From positions 558,001 to 622,000 of the forward strand of contig MCGT01000003.1 of NCBI GenBank assembly GCA_002104935.1: DNA of 64,000 nt. Direction: 5' to 3'. Shown in pieces: positions 33,848-45,891 of the stretch. A program made the position numbers and the translations under genes. Each line of letters begins with the position of its first letter. Positions within the stretch are counted from its first letter, which is position 1. The DNA is from Hesseltinella vesiculosa (taxonomy: Eukaryota; Mucoromycota; Mucoromycetes; Mucorales; Cunninghamellaceae). Under the pieces are notes generated by a model, which was given only the letters and a program-made list of their open reading frames with translations, was not told the DNA's origin and ran no database searches.

Positions 33848-35660
33848 ATGGAACAACAACATCCACCTAGAGGAGCCAACAAAAAGATCATACAGTGCTG
33901 GTTTTTGATCCTTATCGATGTACTGACAGCATCGCTGAATGTCTTGACCAGAGATGAAGACCGCTTCGCTACAGCTAATTTACTGACACACGAGCAAGCC
34001 ATGATCCTGCTAACGTGTGTGCGGAAGCACCGGGGTGGTAATATGCAATGAGAGCACAAGGTTGGCATTGACATTGACTTGGTTTTTATAACTAGGATTA
34101 CGTATTTGTGAGGCTTGTGGCTCGCCGCATCATCAAACCAGCCGATTTCGACAACGTCAGCTTTTGCATGGCTATCTGCCTTTCATCAACGCCAACTCTT
34201 ATCATTTCTAAAATTACCTGCAATGGTGAGTGTCAATGTGATCTTTCAAGGTTTCCAATATATCAAAGGCAACATCACAAAGTCCGATCATCTGCTACAA
34301 CTTTTCCTGCTGGATTATGCTGATCAAGTCCCGTCTTTTTTTTATTTTTATTTTTACTAGAACGGCCTTTACTTGATGACTCAATTGACACTTAGTCACT
34401 TGAATGCATTCTTGGAACGGTCCGATGAACGTGTGGCAGTTACTGCGCTAACTTTGACGGTGAGGTAGGAAACAGACAAAAAAAAAACGACTCCCAAACT
34501 TGGCTGACATCCAATACTCTTTTTTTCATTTCTTTGTAGGCACCTCCTTCCAGAATCCTTGGTATCATCAAGGATTACGTCTACCAAAACTTTGCCATAA
34601 TTACCCGAACTTTGGAAAGCCTGCCTTTGGAAATACCAGAACGACATAGATCTCTTACAGTGCTGGTTTTGAACGAACTATAGGCGATGACACCTCTGCA
34701 GTTACCAACGATTACGCTGACCCAGGCTGACATCTGCCGGTTTTAGGAGCAATACTCGATGTGTATGATCATTACCGTGGACATGCGAAAGACAATGCAA
34801 AATCGGAAGCTAAGAAAGCGACAGACATAACGAAGAAGGCATGCTCGTTTGTTGCAAATCAAGGACGAGTACAGCAACACGAAGTCTCCTATGGATAATC
34901 TTGGGCGCTTGCGCGAACAGATGACGTGCTGAGGGACCACATGATGCTTACTTTGGACAATCCACTTGGTATGCAGCCTGAAACTCGTCCCGAAGTAGAC
35001 CAATATCGCTTTGAACAGCAGATGAACTAGGCTTAGGACGGACATGCAACAGATCATGTGATAGTCGCCATTGACGTGGAAATTAGAGCCTTGGAACAAC
35101 ATCTCGTGTCATTCCAACAAAAATGCCTCGACCCCCCTCAGGAAGCAACGTAATACAAAAAAAGGGCTATTCACGTTATTTCATGTTCCTTTTTTATGTA
35201 TATTCCAGCTGCATATGAGCCAGCAAGTTGCCATATCACGGCTCCCAAGAGGCAGTGGATGGCCTGCAACTGATCTCATTCGGTGATGCCATGGCTAGTC
35301 GAGATACCCAACACTTTTATGGGCACGCAGTGGGCAGAACGAAAGACAGCACTTATCGAACGACAGCACCGAGCGTTTTTTGTGCTTGGGTGCCCACACC
35401 AACGAGTTCCGGACCAGCTAGGTAAGAAGGTCAAAAAAAAAAAGAGCGTAGTGCGCATATTCTAATTTGCTTATCCAAACTAATATAGGAAGTATTTAGT
35501 GCCAAAGACAGAAATATAAGCGATGCCAGAGTGATTCTTTAGCTCGTGAATTAGGTGCCATGTTGTCTTTCTGGCGTGGCCACTTTTTGAAAGGGGTTCA
35601 GACTAAAAAATTAGTTCGATATGCTGAATCTACGCACCCCATGCACGTAGATAGCACATG
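33848..35660 (+). pseudogene. Unrecognised, broken coding sequence
   Basis: Several plus-strand fragments have amphipathic, protein-like composition but are broken by stops and frame changes. Examples are LTASLNVLTRDEDRFATANL (33,924 onward), LTLSHLNAFLERSDERVAVT (34,385-34,450), AIDVEIRALEQHLVSFQQKC (35,070-35,135), and LARELGAMLSFWRGHFLKGV (about 35,540-35,605). Their order and spacing suggest one decayed gene with introns, perhaps a transposase. I cannot assign a family. Confidence 0.35.
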
Positions 35661-35925
35661 ATGAGTGGGGACTATAATTAAGAGCAATGTATTTCTAAAC
35701 ATGCTGATGAGAAGGTGGATAGTCAAGAAAATGCAGTTCCAGGCACATGAAATGTCTCAGCTAGATGACTTTCCCACATTTTTGTGAGGCTCTAATATTG
35801 GATCTAATAAATATTAGAACTGCTACCGGTATATAAGTTGCATTTTTTTGGAGACAGTGCTTTCACCCTTTCTTCCCTTACTTTTGCTTTTTTTTATTAC
35901 TTTATTTTACAACCAACATTTGAAA

Positions 35926-36380
35926 ATGAACATCGATGACAACGCTCTTAATGACGAAACCCTCGTCACTGCCGTGGCTGCCGCTTCCCCTGTCAGCAAA
36001 TAGTGCTGAACAGTCGTCTGATAGGGAGCGGCGAAATGACTTTACAAGATTGGTGGGATGCCCTCTTGCTGGTGGTGCCGCCAATCACTTGACTGGCCCA
36101 TGTTCGCCAAGTTGGCGATTATCCCAGTGTGCACTTTTTAAGCCCACAAAGTGCACACTCCTTCATCACCAATCCGGCTCGCTGGCACACCCTCATGTCA
36201 ATGCGTGAGGGTGTCGATACGATCATTAGCCCTGCCCGGGTTGATGGTCGTATGGTCCAATACCATAGCGAGGCTCACCACCTCCAAACGTGCCATCTGG
36301 CACAAAACCGCCACCTCCGTCGCCGCCGCCAAAGCCGAGCCAACCCTCCACCATGGGACCATCCCATCCGCCGCCTCCGC
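35926..36380 (+). other. Short coding-like stretch with strong hairpins
   Basis: After TATA-like sequence near 35,830, an ATG at 35,926 opens MNIDDNALNDETLVTAVAAA and stops after 25 codons. Downstream frames stay open in pieces (FLSPQSAHSFITNPARWHTL). Two hairpins stand out: AGTGTGCACTTT with AAAGTGCACACT (36,126-36,159) and ACCCTCA with TGAGGGT near 36,190-36,215. I cannot tell whether this is a gene relic or part of an element. Confidence 0.3.
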
Positions 36381-36579
36381 CGCAACTAGGCGTGATTTTT
36401 TTTGTTGTCTATGTTGTTTTTATGTCTTTTTTTCTGGTGTTGTTTTTTGTAAAGTAAAAGTGTTTTTTAAGCCCTGTACAATCGAGGTGTTAGCAACCTT
36501 TCAGCAAAGTCAGTGGAGATCTAGCTCTTCGCCCGGCTGTGTGAGAGGGTTGCAATTTTAATCATAGTTATTTAACGTC

Positions 36580-36890
36580 ATTTTATACTCACATGCAAAG
36601 TTTGGGATGAATTGATGGAACAAGTTGCGCTGTAATTTTTTGATCAGATGGCCTGGGGGTCCCTGATGAAAATGGCCAATTTTTTCTTTTTTTAACTGAT
36701 GGATCGGAGATGTCAAAACGAAAGTGATCATAAGCTAGCTGAGCAACCTTCGTCAATGAGCGTGATTTTTTCAGAATCATCATTATTTATTGGTTTGTGC
36801 ACTTTTGCATAATTTCACATCGATCTGATCACCCAACAGTGCTGTGCGTTTTTTTTTTTTTTTTTTCGAAATGAAGAGGATCAACACAAT
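36580..36890. repeat. MITE-like repeat family A, copy 2
   Basis: Carries the family anchors (CTGGGGGTCCCTGATGAAAA, GGATCGGAG.TGTCAAAACGAA, a long T-run then GAAATGAAGA) and ends immediately beside the left end of the 4-kb inverted-repeat element. Confidence 0.65.
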
Positions 36891-37872
36891 TGAACTTCCG
36901 CGCAGTCGTTTCTATTTTTTTGTCTTTTCCCATGGGCACTTAATCTACTGCTTTTTGTCTTTGTCTTCCAGCGATCAGTAACATCCAACCATCTGTGAAG
37001 AGGCACATGAAAAGTCTCACTTATGACTCTCATCATTACTCACGAGCTGCAATGACACTAGCACCAAACGCAAGGACACAGTGCAACCTTGGCTAAAGGC
37101 TTTAGTGTCGACTTTATGCATAACTGCGTCCTTGACAAGTCAATGGCCTAACCTCCTACTCTCCATCACTTAGAAAACAGAGCATTGAACCTGTGCTTAC
37201 AATGCAGGCCCTAAGCTTACTTCTTTTAACCAGCATGTTGCTTCAAGGAATCTTAATGCGCTGCTGCTAGTTTATTAAAGATTTATTTTCAAAAATCAAT
37301 ATGACGCCATACATTGTTGTAATCTCTAGACTCAGCTCTTAAATCCCTGTCGAATGCCCTTGGAGCGAGACCTTGGAGACCAATGTTGAAGGAGAAGTGA
37401 GAAGAGAAAAAGGTACACAGGTTTTTGAAGTAGCGAAAAAAAAATGTGAGGCGGGTTTTTATTTGCTGACACTTAGTAGTTGAAAGCCTAGGATTGTAAA
37501 AACATCGACTTTTTGATCTAGGAGAGATATGATGCTTTGATCGAAACCACCAATAGATGATATATTTTGTAGGTGACAGCCCGATTTTGAGAAGGATTGA
37601 ATAGTTATTGCAAGATTTCACCCATGACGACGGGTGAAAGACACCATTCCCGATTTGGAAAGAAAAAGTCATCAGAAAAAATGGCAGAGTGAGCGAATGA
37701 CGAGAGATAAAAAGGAGTGTATGGCTGGTCAACGTACAGTCAATATCATTTAAACTTATAAAAATGGATTTGGGATTTTCGAAAAAATAAAAGTTATTAG
37801 TTTTGACTTAATGCTTTGTATGGTATTTCCGTGTAACATTCATAACCAAAAAAGAGTGACACAGTGCCGTTT

Positions 37873-38830
37873 TTATTTTGGCTCGGAAGAGTAGAAAAAA
37901 TCTGAAACTTTTTTTTGCTTCGATCTGCTTCTGATGTTTGACTCTAGTTCTGAGGCAACTTTGCCCAATATAATAGACAGTTCCATTTCAGTTTCAGTGT
38001 TGAATGGAATTGCATTCATTGTGTTGTTGACAAGCATGGCAAAGTGATGAAGGTCCTTGATTGATGTCTCATCGTCCGTGCCAGCGACTTCTTCCAATTG
38101 CTTATTTTCTGTGTTCATGTCAAAACCATGGCTGATACCATCAGCATTGTCGTTCTCCAAGTTGAATAAGAACATCAAATCGTTAACTGTAACATCTTTG
38201 CCAGTATCCCAGTGCACTGGGAAGGCTAAGCTGTCATGGTCAATTTCACTGGCAGAGGCAATATCGTCCATGATGCCTTTCGGGAGACCGGCACTTCTGA
38301 GTCTTGCGATAGTGGCATCCGTTGACTGAGTCATGCTTTCAGTGCTGGCCATTTCTTCGCGTTCTAGTGATCTTAGCACTGTCGGAGGAGGTTTCAAAAA
38401 TTCCCGTTTTTACGAAGCAGTCCTTAATGGCCGCGGACGTGTCATCGTTCCACGCCATTATTGCAATGAAAATTGCTGTCTTTGCATTGATTTTTTATAC
38501 GGTAGGTCACTCCCTTTCATATTCTTGCTGAGAGGGCTTTCTGCAGCGCGAAGGACATGCTAGTACTGACTGGCCGTGTTACTCTAAGAGGTAAAAATAT
38601 TTATTTCTACATTTCCAAGACACTTTTTCAGCTCATCATCGATTTTTTGAGTTGGAGCATTGTCCAAGACGAGGAAGCATTTTTGACCACGGTGTCTTCT
38701 GTCAATTTTTGAACATATTTCCACAATGCAGTGCCGGAACACATCACTAGTAATCCAGGCTTTTTGTTTTCCGTAAACCCAGTTACCAGTATGTCTATAG
38801 GGCTGACGGTAGCAATTTTAACATCGGTGT
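37873..38830 (-). pseudogene. Pogo/Tigger-like (CENP-B type, DDE_1) transposase pseudogene
   Basis: From 38,830 leftward on the minus strand: HTGNWVYGKQKAWITSDVF, then FLVLDNAPTQ (second catalytic Asp), then after in-frame stops AWNDDTSAAIKDCFVKTGIF, and finally an open frame of 174 codons ending KQKKVSDFFYSSEPK. The KAWITSDVF...DNAP...W-KT order and the tail resembling KQ-K-(T/S)DFF are typical of fungal pogo-like transposases. Stops and a frame change before the last block make it a relic. The N-terminal DNA-binding part is missing or lost in the adjoining palindrome. Confidence 0.72.
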
Positions 38831-39805
38831 TTAAAAGCCAAAATTGATGTCAGATCGTATGAACCATCTAGTCAACCACTGTACCTGCGCGCAGAAAATA
38901 AAAAACATGGCGATGGTATAAAAAGGTACAGAAGATTTTGAAAGGTGTAAATACTCTCCTAGAAAAAATCTGAAAGGAAAAACGATGCACAAAAAAAAAC
39001 TGCTCTACTTCACTTGGATTAAGCTTGTGAATGTTGTTTTAAGAACAGAGTGCGCTCATCTCGAAAAAAAAAATTGGTCTCCAGGACACGCGTGAAAACC
39101 GTCAAAGTCTGAAAAAGCAATTGCGGGGACGGGAACCAAGTCATCCCGGGTTCGAAAAAAACCCATATTTAGACATGGCAAGAAAAGTGTAATGTTTAAG
39201 CAAATACTTGCCTTCAAAGGGAATGAAAATAATTGTGAGCGATATATTTTTCTTTATATGGGTGATGGATTTTTTGAAAATATACTTTCCTAAAATGTAT
39301 AATTGCTACTTTTTTAGAAAGTATATTTTCAAAAAATCCATCACCCATATAAAGAAAAATATATCGCTCACAATTATTTTCATTCCCTTTGAAGGCAAGT
39401 ATTTGCTTAAACATTACACTTTTCTTGCCATGTCTAAATATGGGTTTTTTTCGAACCCGGGATGACTTGGTTCCCGTCCCCGCAATTGCTTTTTCAGACT
39501 TTGACGGTTTTCACGCGTGTCCTGGAGACCAATTTTTTTTTTCGAGATGAGCGCACTCTATCCTCAAAACAATATTCACAAGCTTAATCCAAGTGAACTA
39601 GAACAGTTTTTTTTTTTGTATATCATTTTTCCATTCAGATTTTTTCTGGGAGAGTACAGTATATTTTGCGCCTTCAATTTTTTTTTCGAAACCTTCTGTA
39701 CCTTTGTATACCATCGCCATGTTTTTTTTTCTGCGCGCGGGTAGTTCATAGATCTGGCATCTTTTTTTTGGGGGGGGGTTTAAACACCGATGTTAAAATT
39801 GTCAC
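38812..39805. repeat. Long hairpin (palindrome) with short spacer
   Basis: Two arms of roughly 480-490 bp face each other around a spacer of about 20 bp near 39,300. The inner 225 bp of each arm (about 39,065-39,290 and 39,312-39,540) look identical by eye. Farther out the arms match with many substitutions and indels. Outer anchors are TTTTAACATCGGTGTTTAAA at 38,818 and TTTAAACACCGATGTTAAAA at 39,779. Each inner arm contains CCCGGGTTCGAA, resembling a pol III B box, but no tRNA. Confidence 0.85.
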
Positions 39806-40905
39806 CGCAGCCAATTCTGCCTGCGGATATTTGCAACGCTCTTTTTTGTAACATGGCCCCGAGCTCTGTTTTATTACTATAAAAACCACAAGAAATGAAA
39901 AAAGGGGCAAAAGAAAGCCACGACTCTAAAAAAAAATTATATTAGGAAATCGGAGATTTAATTATCCATCACAGAAAACTAAAAGTTACAAGTTTTTTTC
40001 ACTATCGGCTGAGCGTAACCATGTTTATGCCCTGTGCAACGTCTCAGTGTCAGCAAAAATACAAGTTATAACTTTATCAAACTATAAGTTTAAATGATAT
40101 TGACTGTAGAGACAGGGTGAATGAGAAAAAGTAAAGTTTTACAAGGGTTTAATAATGACAAGTTAAGGAGTTATGGGTAGGAAAGGCTGTGGGCTTGGAA
40201 GCGGAGGAAAGGGCAAAATAGGTCGGTCAGAGAAGGGGAATGCCAGAACTCGGACACGACCATGATGTGGCTCTGCTTTGAGGTTATCAGCAACAACATC
40301 GGCACCAACCCTGCTGACAGGGATGATTATCTGCCTTACAACCGCCCTTGGTTTTTTTTGCTTCTTCTTCTTCTCACAACTCCCTGAACATTGGTCTCCA
40401 AGGCCACGCTCCGAGTGCATTCGTCAGGGATTCCAGAACTGGGTCTAGTGATTACAACGATGCATGGCGTCATATCGATTTTTAAAAGTAGGCTATTAAT
40501 AAACTAGCAGTAGCACATTAAGATTCCTTGATGCAACATGTTGGTTAAAATCAGGTAGGCATAGAGATTGAATTGTAAGTACAGGTTCAATGTTCAGTTT
40601 TCTATGTGATGGAGAGTAGGAGGCTAGACCATTGACTTATCAACGAAGACGCTGTTACGCAAAAAAAAAATCGACACCAGCTTTAAGCCAATGTTGGACG
40701 TACCCTTGCGCTTTGCGCTGGTGTCGTTGCGGCTCCGTGAATAGTAATGAGATATGACTCGTAAATGAGGCTTTTCATGTACCATTTCACAGATCTTTGG
40801 AAGTCGCTGGTGGCTGAATGACAAAGACGCAAAGCAGTAGATTAGGTGCACATAGGAAAAGACCAGGCTAGAAAAAAAAAAGATAGCTTCTGCGCGGAAG
40901 CTGCA

Positions 40906-41239
40906 ATCCCCGATTCTGCCCTCTTATCCAGGAGCTCGGATGCTGTAAACGCAGTTGGATGACACCTATACTAATCTGCTTGAGCTCCTAGGCGTCGGTT
41001 AAGTTTACAGCAAGGATCATAACCGGTTGTACTCTGCCGTCGACCAAAGTTAGCCAGTGTACCTGTGGTGATGGCATGAAGTGTCCGTTTTTTACAAGGC
41101 GAAAAGCATGGTTACGCATGCACAGGGTGCGTCATTCAAAAAATACAAATGGTCTAAGTCGGGTTTATGGACGGAGAGTGAGCAAGAGAGGGGGGGGGGG
41201 AATCATCTGGAATCTATGCAAAAATACAATGTGTGTGTC
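40906..41239. other. Spacer and MRS2 3' flank, no gene seen
   Basis: Mixed-composition sequence between the right end of the 4-kb element and the MRS2 stop codon. It contains a short G run at about 41,190-41,200. No motif is recognised. Confidence 0.5.
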
Positions 41240-42527
41240 TCAAGATCGGATGCGAGCGAGCACGCGCAACCGCCGAAGGGAGCCTAGGAAAGCAGCGGCG
41301 CCTGTCAACAAGGCTGCGCCAGAGACAAGGCCAAATGCAAATGGGTCGTCTTCAAAGTAATTGCGCAAGTTCATGCCAAACAAGGCCCCATAGGCACCAA
41401 TGATGCTCGTGGAAAGCGTGATCATCGTCAGCCGAATATCAAACCACATCAGGGCGTTTCGAGACAAATCCAAATGTAATTGCACTACATCCTCGGTCGA
41501 TCGCAAATTGGAGATCAAGCGTGTCGCCACATTCACGATTTCCTCGGTTTGCTTCAAATAGGACTCCAGCAGCAGCTCCACTTCTTCATGGTCGTCGGCT
41601 TCTCTCGGATTTCCTGATTTCTTGGCGGTCAAATACATCGCTGCAAGGTCTTCATCTAACAGAGAGGAAGAAACGGGTGAGCTTGTGGCAACCTGTCGAC
41701 AAAGCCTTACCATGCTCTAGCACATCTTCGATGGCATCCCGAACGGATATCACGTCGTATTCAAATTTGGACAGTTTCTTGGAGAGCTGCAGTAGATCAC
41801 GAAGTCGGTCTCGGTTCACGCCTTCTTCCAAATCCACCAGACCTTCCAAATCGCTGAGGAGTCGATTGACGGGTATTTCCAAGGCTTCCAGTTCAGACTG
41901 CAAAGAGGTTGTGACGGCAATGAAGATGGCTTCCAAGGCTCTAATGAGAGAGAGAAGAGAAAGTTGAGCATCAAGAGCCAGAGCTGACAAAGAATAGGGC
42001 ATACTTGAACTCGTAGGGCAGCTGGTCGTTTTGAGACCGAAGGCGCTCTTGAAGGTCGTGCATAAACATGCTCTGGTTGTAACTGTCTGTGGTGCCAAAG
42101 GAGTCAAATACGACCACCATGTCGCTTTTGAGCAGGGCGCGCATATAACCCATGTTGATCAGGATGGCTTCCGGACGCACCAGCAAGGATGGCTTTTGAT
42201 TACAAGATCGGGTATCGATAGTGCGCAAATCTCGGGGCATCAGCGAGTGGTGCTGGCAAAACTCTGACTTTAAGATTTCGCCAGATGAGCGTTTGATATG
42301 GCCAGTCTGATCAAACTCGGTGCCTAGTCAGATAGATCAATCGTAAGTTTTCCTTTCTGTTTCTTTACAAGTTGATCATTACATCGCAAACGCAGATCGA
42401 CGGGTGCTGCGGGAAGAGATATCGGCCGGCAGAATATCGTTGGCTGTTTGAAACGAAGAAAGAGTCGTGGAGTTGTGTGGATCAAAGGGCGGCACCTTTG
42501 CGGCACACGTAAAAAGGATGCATTCAT
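41240..42527 (-). CDS. MRS2: MRS2-type mitochondrial magnesium channel
   Basis: Mg2+ influx channel of the mitochondrial inner membrane (CorA superfamily). Minus-strand exons 42527-42383, 42323-42005, 41940-41711, 41655-41240 (369 aa). The N terminus is arginine-rich and lacks acidic residues (MNASFLRVPQRCRPLI), as expected for an import signal. The matrix domain contains LMPRDLRTID and RPEAILINMGYMRALL, both typical of Mrs2/Lpe10. Two C-terminal membrane helices follow, the first ending in YGALFGMN, the diagnostic Gly-Met-Asn selectivity motif near residue 326. The second helix is followed by a basic tail. It diverges from the APSES gene. Mrs2 versus its paralogue Lpe10 cannot be separated by eye. 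Confidence 0.93.
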
Positions 42528-43207
42528 GTCTTTGACTATCAATCTCTTCTAAAAGGGCACTGCAATTAAAAGAAAGAGGTAAATGCAAAAGGAAAGCAGG
42601 AAAAAAAGAAAGGTCAAGGGTTGACACTGGGCAAGCGGGTAGTTCGGGAAAGACAAGGGTGCCTCCACGGCGAGCCCGAACTGACTTTTTTTGGGCACTG
42701 TGGTGCATGTTTGCGTTTATTTTATTTTATTTATTTTTGTATGCTTATTTTAGAGTCCTTGACAACACTCTATTCATTTATGAGTACTGCTGATATGGAA
42801 AGCGTGGAGCATAGGAAGCACGCCTTCCAAACGACATTTGAATGCAGGTGTGCTGTGATTGGCTGTTTCCGGGGGTTTGAAGCTCACGCGCTATTGAATT
42901 TTTTTGTTGGTTATTTTTCTTCTCGTTGCTCCCGTTTTTTTTTTTTTCCTTCCACCTCCTTCTGCTCCATCATCACGTGTTTTGTATTCATCCCAACTTT
43001 GGCTCTACTGCTCTATTGTAATTCTTATTGTATGTGCATGACGTAAAAAAATAGAAGAATAGAAAAGCATGGTCGATTCCTTTCTGTGTCGTGTTTGCGC
43101 CACGTTTTTTTTTTCCTGTTGGCGATTCTCACCCGATTCATTTATTGTTGAACAATTGTTGGCATTGGGCAATACGTAGATTCCATTCGATTCACTCCCA
43201 GTATAAA

Positions 43208-44639
43208 ATGTCAGGACCACAACATCGCATATATACCGCGGTCTATTCAGGCGTTCCCGTGTTTGAAATGATAATCAACGATGTGGCTATCATGCGGCGA
43301 AGGATTGACTCGTACATGAATGCTACGCAGGTCCTCAAAGTGGCTGGGCTCGACAAAGCAAAACGGACAAAAGTGTTGGAGAAAGAAATTTTACCAGGTG
43401 TTCATGAAAAGGTGCAAGGCGGCTATGGCAAATTCCAAGGCACTTGGTAAAGCACCAAACAAAGAAAAAAAAAATGTGCGAATGTTTTTTTTATTTCCAC
43501 ATAGGATTCCTCTTGAAACGTGTATAGCTTTATCGCAACGTTACCAAGTGTACGAATTGATCCGAGATATGATTGAATTTGATCCGGACAACGCTGGCCA
43601 TATCGAAGAAAAAGGATTCTACGGCAAAGACGCTGCTGAATACCGTGCCCAAGCAAGAAAACGACGGGAAATCGCCAACGGCACCATGACGGTCAGCATG
43701 AAAAAACAGCGTCTCTCCTCATCATCCGCCTCTTCGTCAACACAGCAGCAATCTCCACATTTGGCGCAACAGCCCTACTTGGGCCCGTCCCCCAACGACC
43801 ACCCCACGGAAGGCCCCAACCGTACGCTGCTGATGTCCATCTTTTTATCGGACGACACCAGCAATCTAAATGACATCCTGCGTCAAGGCAGCAATCTAAA
43901 TCTGGACATGATCCTTGACGAACAAGGCAACACAGCCCTGCACTGGGCAGCGTCCTTGGCTCGTATTGACACAATCGAGCAGCTGATCCTCCATGGTGCG
44001 AATGTCTCGCAATGCAACTATGCAGGCGAAACACCGCTGATGCGCACTGTCGCGGCCACCAACAGTTTTGATCGCGACTGCTTCCGCAAGATTGCAAAGC
44101 TGCTGGAACCCTCTCTCTGTGTCAAAGATAAGAACCAGCGCTCGGTCCTGCATCATACCAGCTTAACCGCCGGTATTCAAGGCCGTATCAATGCCGCCCT
44201 CTATTACATGCACAATCTGCTTCACGCTGTCCAAACTGCCTCTCCTTCCATCAATACCAAGGCCCTGCTGGACGCTCAGGATGTGCAGGGAGACACTGCA
44301 TTAAATATCGCTGCTCGCCTGAATTGCGATCGAATGACGGAACTCTTGGTGGAGGCCGGTGCCGATCCCAATCTGGACAACAACCTTGGTCTCAATTCAA
44401 AGTCATACGTGTCTGAAAATGAGGCAAGTTGGCTTCCTCCACTGCCTCAACTGCTGGGTGGCTGACCCCTCGCGCTTTTTTTTTTTTTCTTAGGATGGCT
44501 CACAAACGCCTATGGACGTTGATGTCAAACCGGATGTCTCATCATCCTCTACGGCAAACGATACGACCACACAGCTCAACAAACACATCCCACTCACCAG
44601 CCCAAGTCAGCGAGGGAAAGAGATTGTCGCCAGTAAGTG

Positions 44640-44687
<48 letters not shown>

Positions 44688-45587
44688 CCTGATCACCCTT
44701 TTATCTTTCCCTTCTTAGCCGTTCAGAAGATTGTGGACGCCCTAGATCAAGAGTACGGTGGCCAGCTGCAGGACCGAGAGAAGCAGCTGAAAGAAGTACA
44801 AGAAACCCTGAACAAGACCAACGCCGAACTTGAGAGCACACGAAAGGATCTCGAAAAACGTCAAGAAGAATCCCAGCTGCTTGCTGAAGGCCAACAAAAA
44901 GTGCGCAACTTGCACCAGGCCATTGAGGCTGGCTGGGTCGATTTGGAGCAACTGGTGACCAAGAACAACGACTCGTTTGATAAGCAAGCTGTGCTTGACT
45001 TTGATGTGGACAAGGATATTGACGCAGCTCTGGACGTCCTGCCCCCTACAACCGACGACACCGATGCCAACGGCAAGTACCTGACGGACCTCAAAGCCCG
45101 CGTTCTCGCCTACTCTGTCAATAATGACTCCCTCAAGAAATACCTGAATGAGTTGCGCGCCGAAACAGCAGAAAAAGAACTACAATGCAAACGCCTCATT
45201 GCCGCCTGTTGCAACCTCAGTATCGATAAGATCGACGACCTGGTTGAGCCTCTGACCCTTGCCATCGAGAGCGACCCTCCCGATCTTGACCTTGCGCGTG
45301 TCATTGGCTTCATGGAGAAAATCCGTCGGCAAGGTGCCTTCCCTGAAAGCCCTCTGCCTCCCACCTCTTCATCGGCCGCACCGCTCTCTAGCCTAGTCGA
45401 CCACTCTTCTGCATCCATCATGTCTCCAACCCAAATGCATTCGCAACCAGCCCTCTCTACCAATGGACCATCCACTCCTCGCTCCATGGCTGCTACCTCG
45501 TCTACCATGCCTGCCACCATCACCTCTCCTGCCATGAGTCATATCCGCACGTCCTCTGCCTACACTCCTCCTCCTAGTGCTCAGTAA
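43208..45587 (+). CDS. APSES/ankyrin transcription factor (Mbp1/Swi4/Res family)
   Basis: DNA-binding subunit of an MBF/SBF-like complex that drives G1/S genes. Exons 43208-43446, 43505-44423, 44494-44632, 44719-45587 (721 aa). The APSES (KilA-N) DNA-binding domain occupies about residues 5-105 ([26 protein letters not shown]-like [15 protein letters not shown], then KFQGTWIPLE). Ankyrin repeats span about 190-390 ([40 protein letters not shown]). A coiled coil follows (about 435-500), then a Ser/Thr/Pro-rich tail. Intron 2 begins GAG|GCAAGT, a GC-AG intron; splicing it joins ENE to DGSQ in frame. TATAAA sits directly against the chosen ATG, so the true start could be different, though the next methionine would damage the domain. 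Confidence 0.93.
44643..44680. repeat. (CT)n microsatellite in an intron
   Basis: About 19 uninterrupted CT units lie ten bases after the donor of the third intron of the APSES gene. They make an extended pyrimidine tract on the sense strand. Confidence 0.95.
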
Positions 45588-45891
45588 TGCTTATAAATAT
45601 CTGCCCAAGGTGTTGATCCTGGAAAATAAACAGACAAATCATATTTATGGTTCTTGGTGTTCAGCAGTCCCCGTTTCTCGTAGAGTATCTCGAAAGCTTC
45701 GCAGATGAGATGTCATGGATGTGGCAGAGGCGGATGGCCACCAGTTGCCCCCGACTCATGCCTGCCTTTGCTGGTAGTCGCCCGGCGTCAAACCGGCAAT
45801 CTAGTTTTTTTTTTTTTTTTTTTTTTTTTGGCATCACCATTGAGTTCTAAATCTATGAATTTATTTGATATTGTACAAGTGATGACGTGCA

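Larger units (their letters stand above)
36895..40905. mobile_element. 4-kb element with long (about 850-bp) terminal inverted repeats
   Basis: The left arm, about 36,895-37,770, is matched by the reverse complement of about 40,080-40,905. Paired anchors from outside in: AACTTCCGCGCAG / CTGCGCGGAAG; CTTAATCTACTGCTTTTTG / CAAAGCAGTAGATTA; GGCCTAACCTCCTACTCTCC / GGAGAGTAGGAGGCTAGACC; CAGCATGTTGCTTCAAGGAA / TTCCTTGATGCAACATGTTG; AGTCAATATCATTTAAACTT / AAGTTTAAATGATATTGACT. The arms are clearly diverged. Transposase remains lie inside, so this is most simply an old cut-and-paste transposon. Confidence 0.75.

Noticed and set aside
39130..39160. Possible tRNA from the GGTTCGAA box in both arms of the hairpin
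   Set aside because: No A box, anticodon arm or acceptor stem could be built around it; the box falls next to A/T runs.
39208..39465. Open frames crossing the palindrome centre on both strands
   Set aside because: They mirror each other because the DNA is palindromic; composition is AT-driven and no motif is present.
42379..42708. Upstream minus-strand frame starting MHHSAQKK as the MRS2 N terminus
   Set aside because: It reads the first exon in the wrong frame; the frame starting at 42,527 gives an import-type N terminus and splices correctly into the conserved core.
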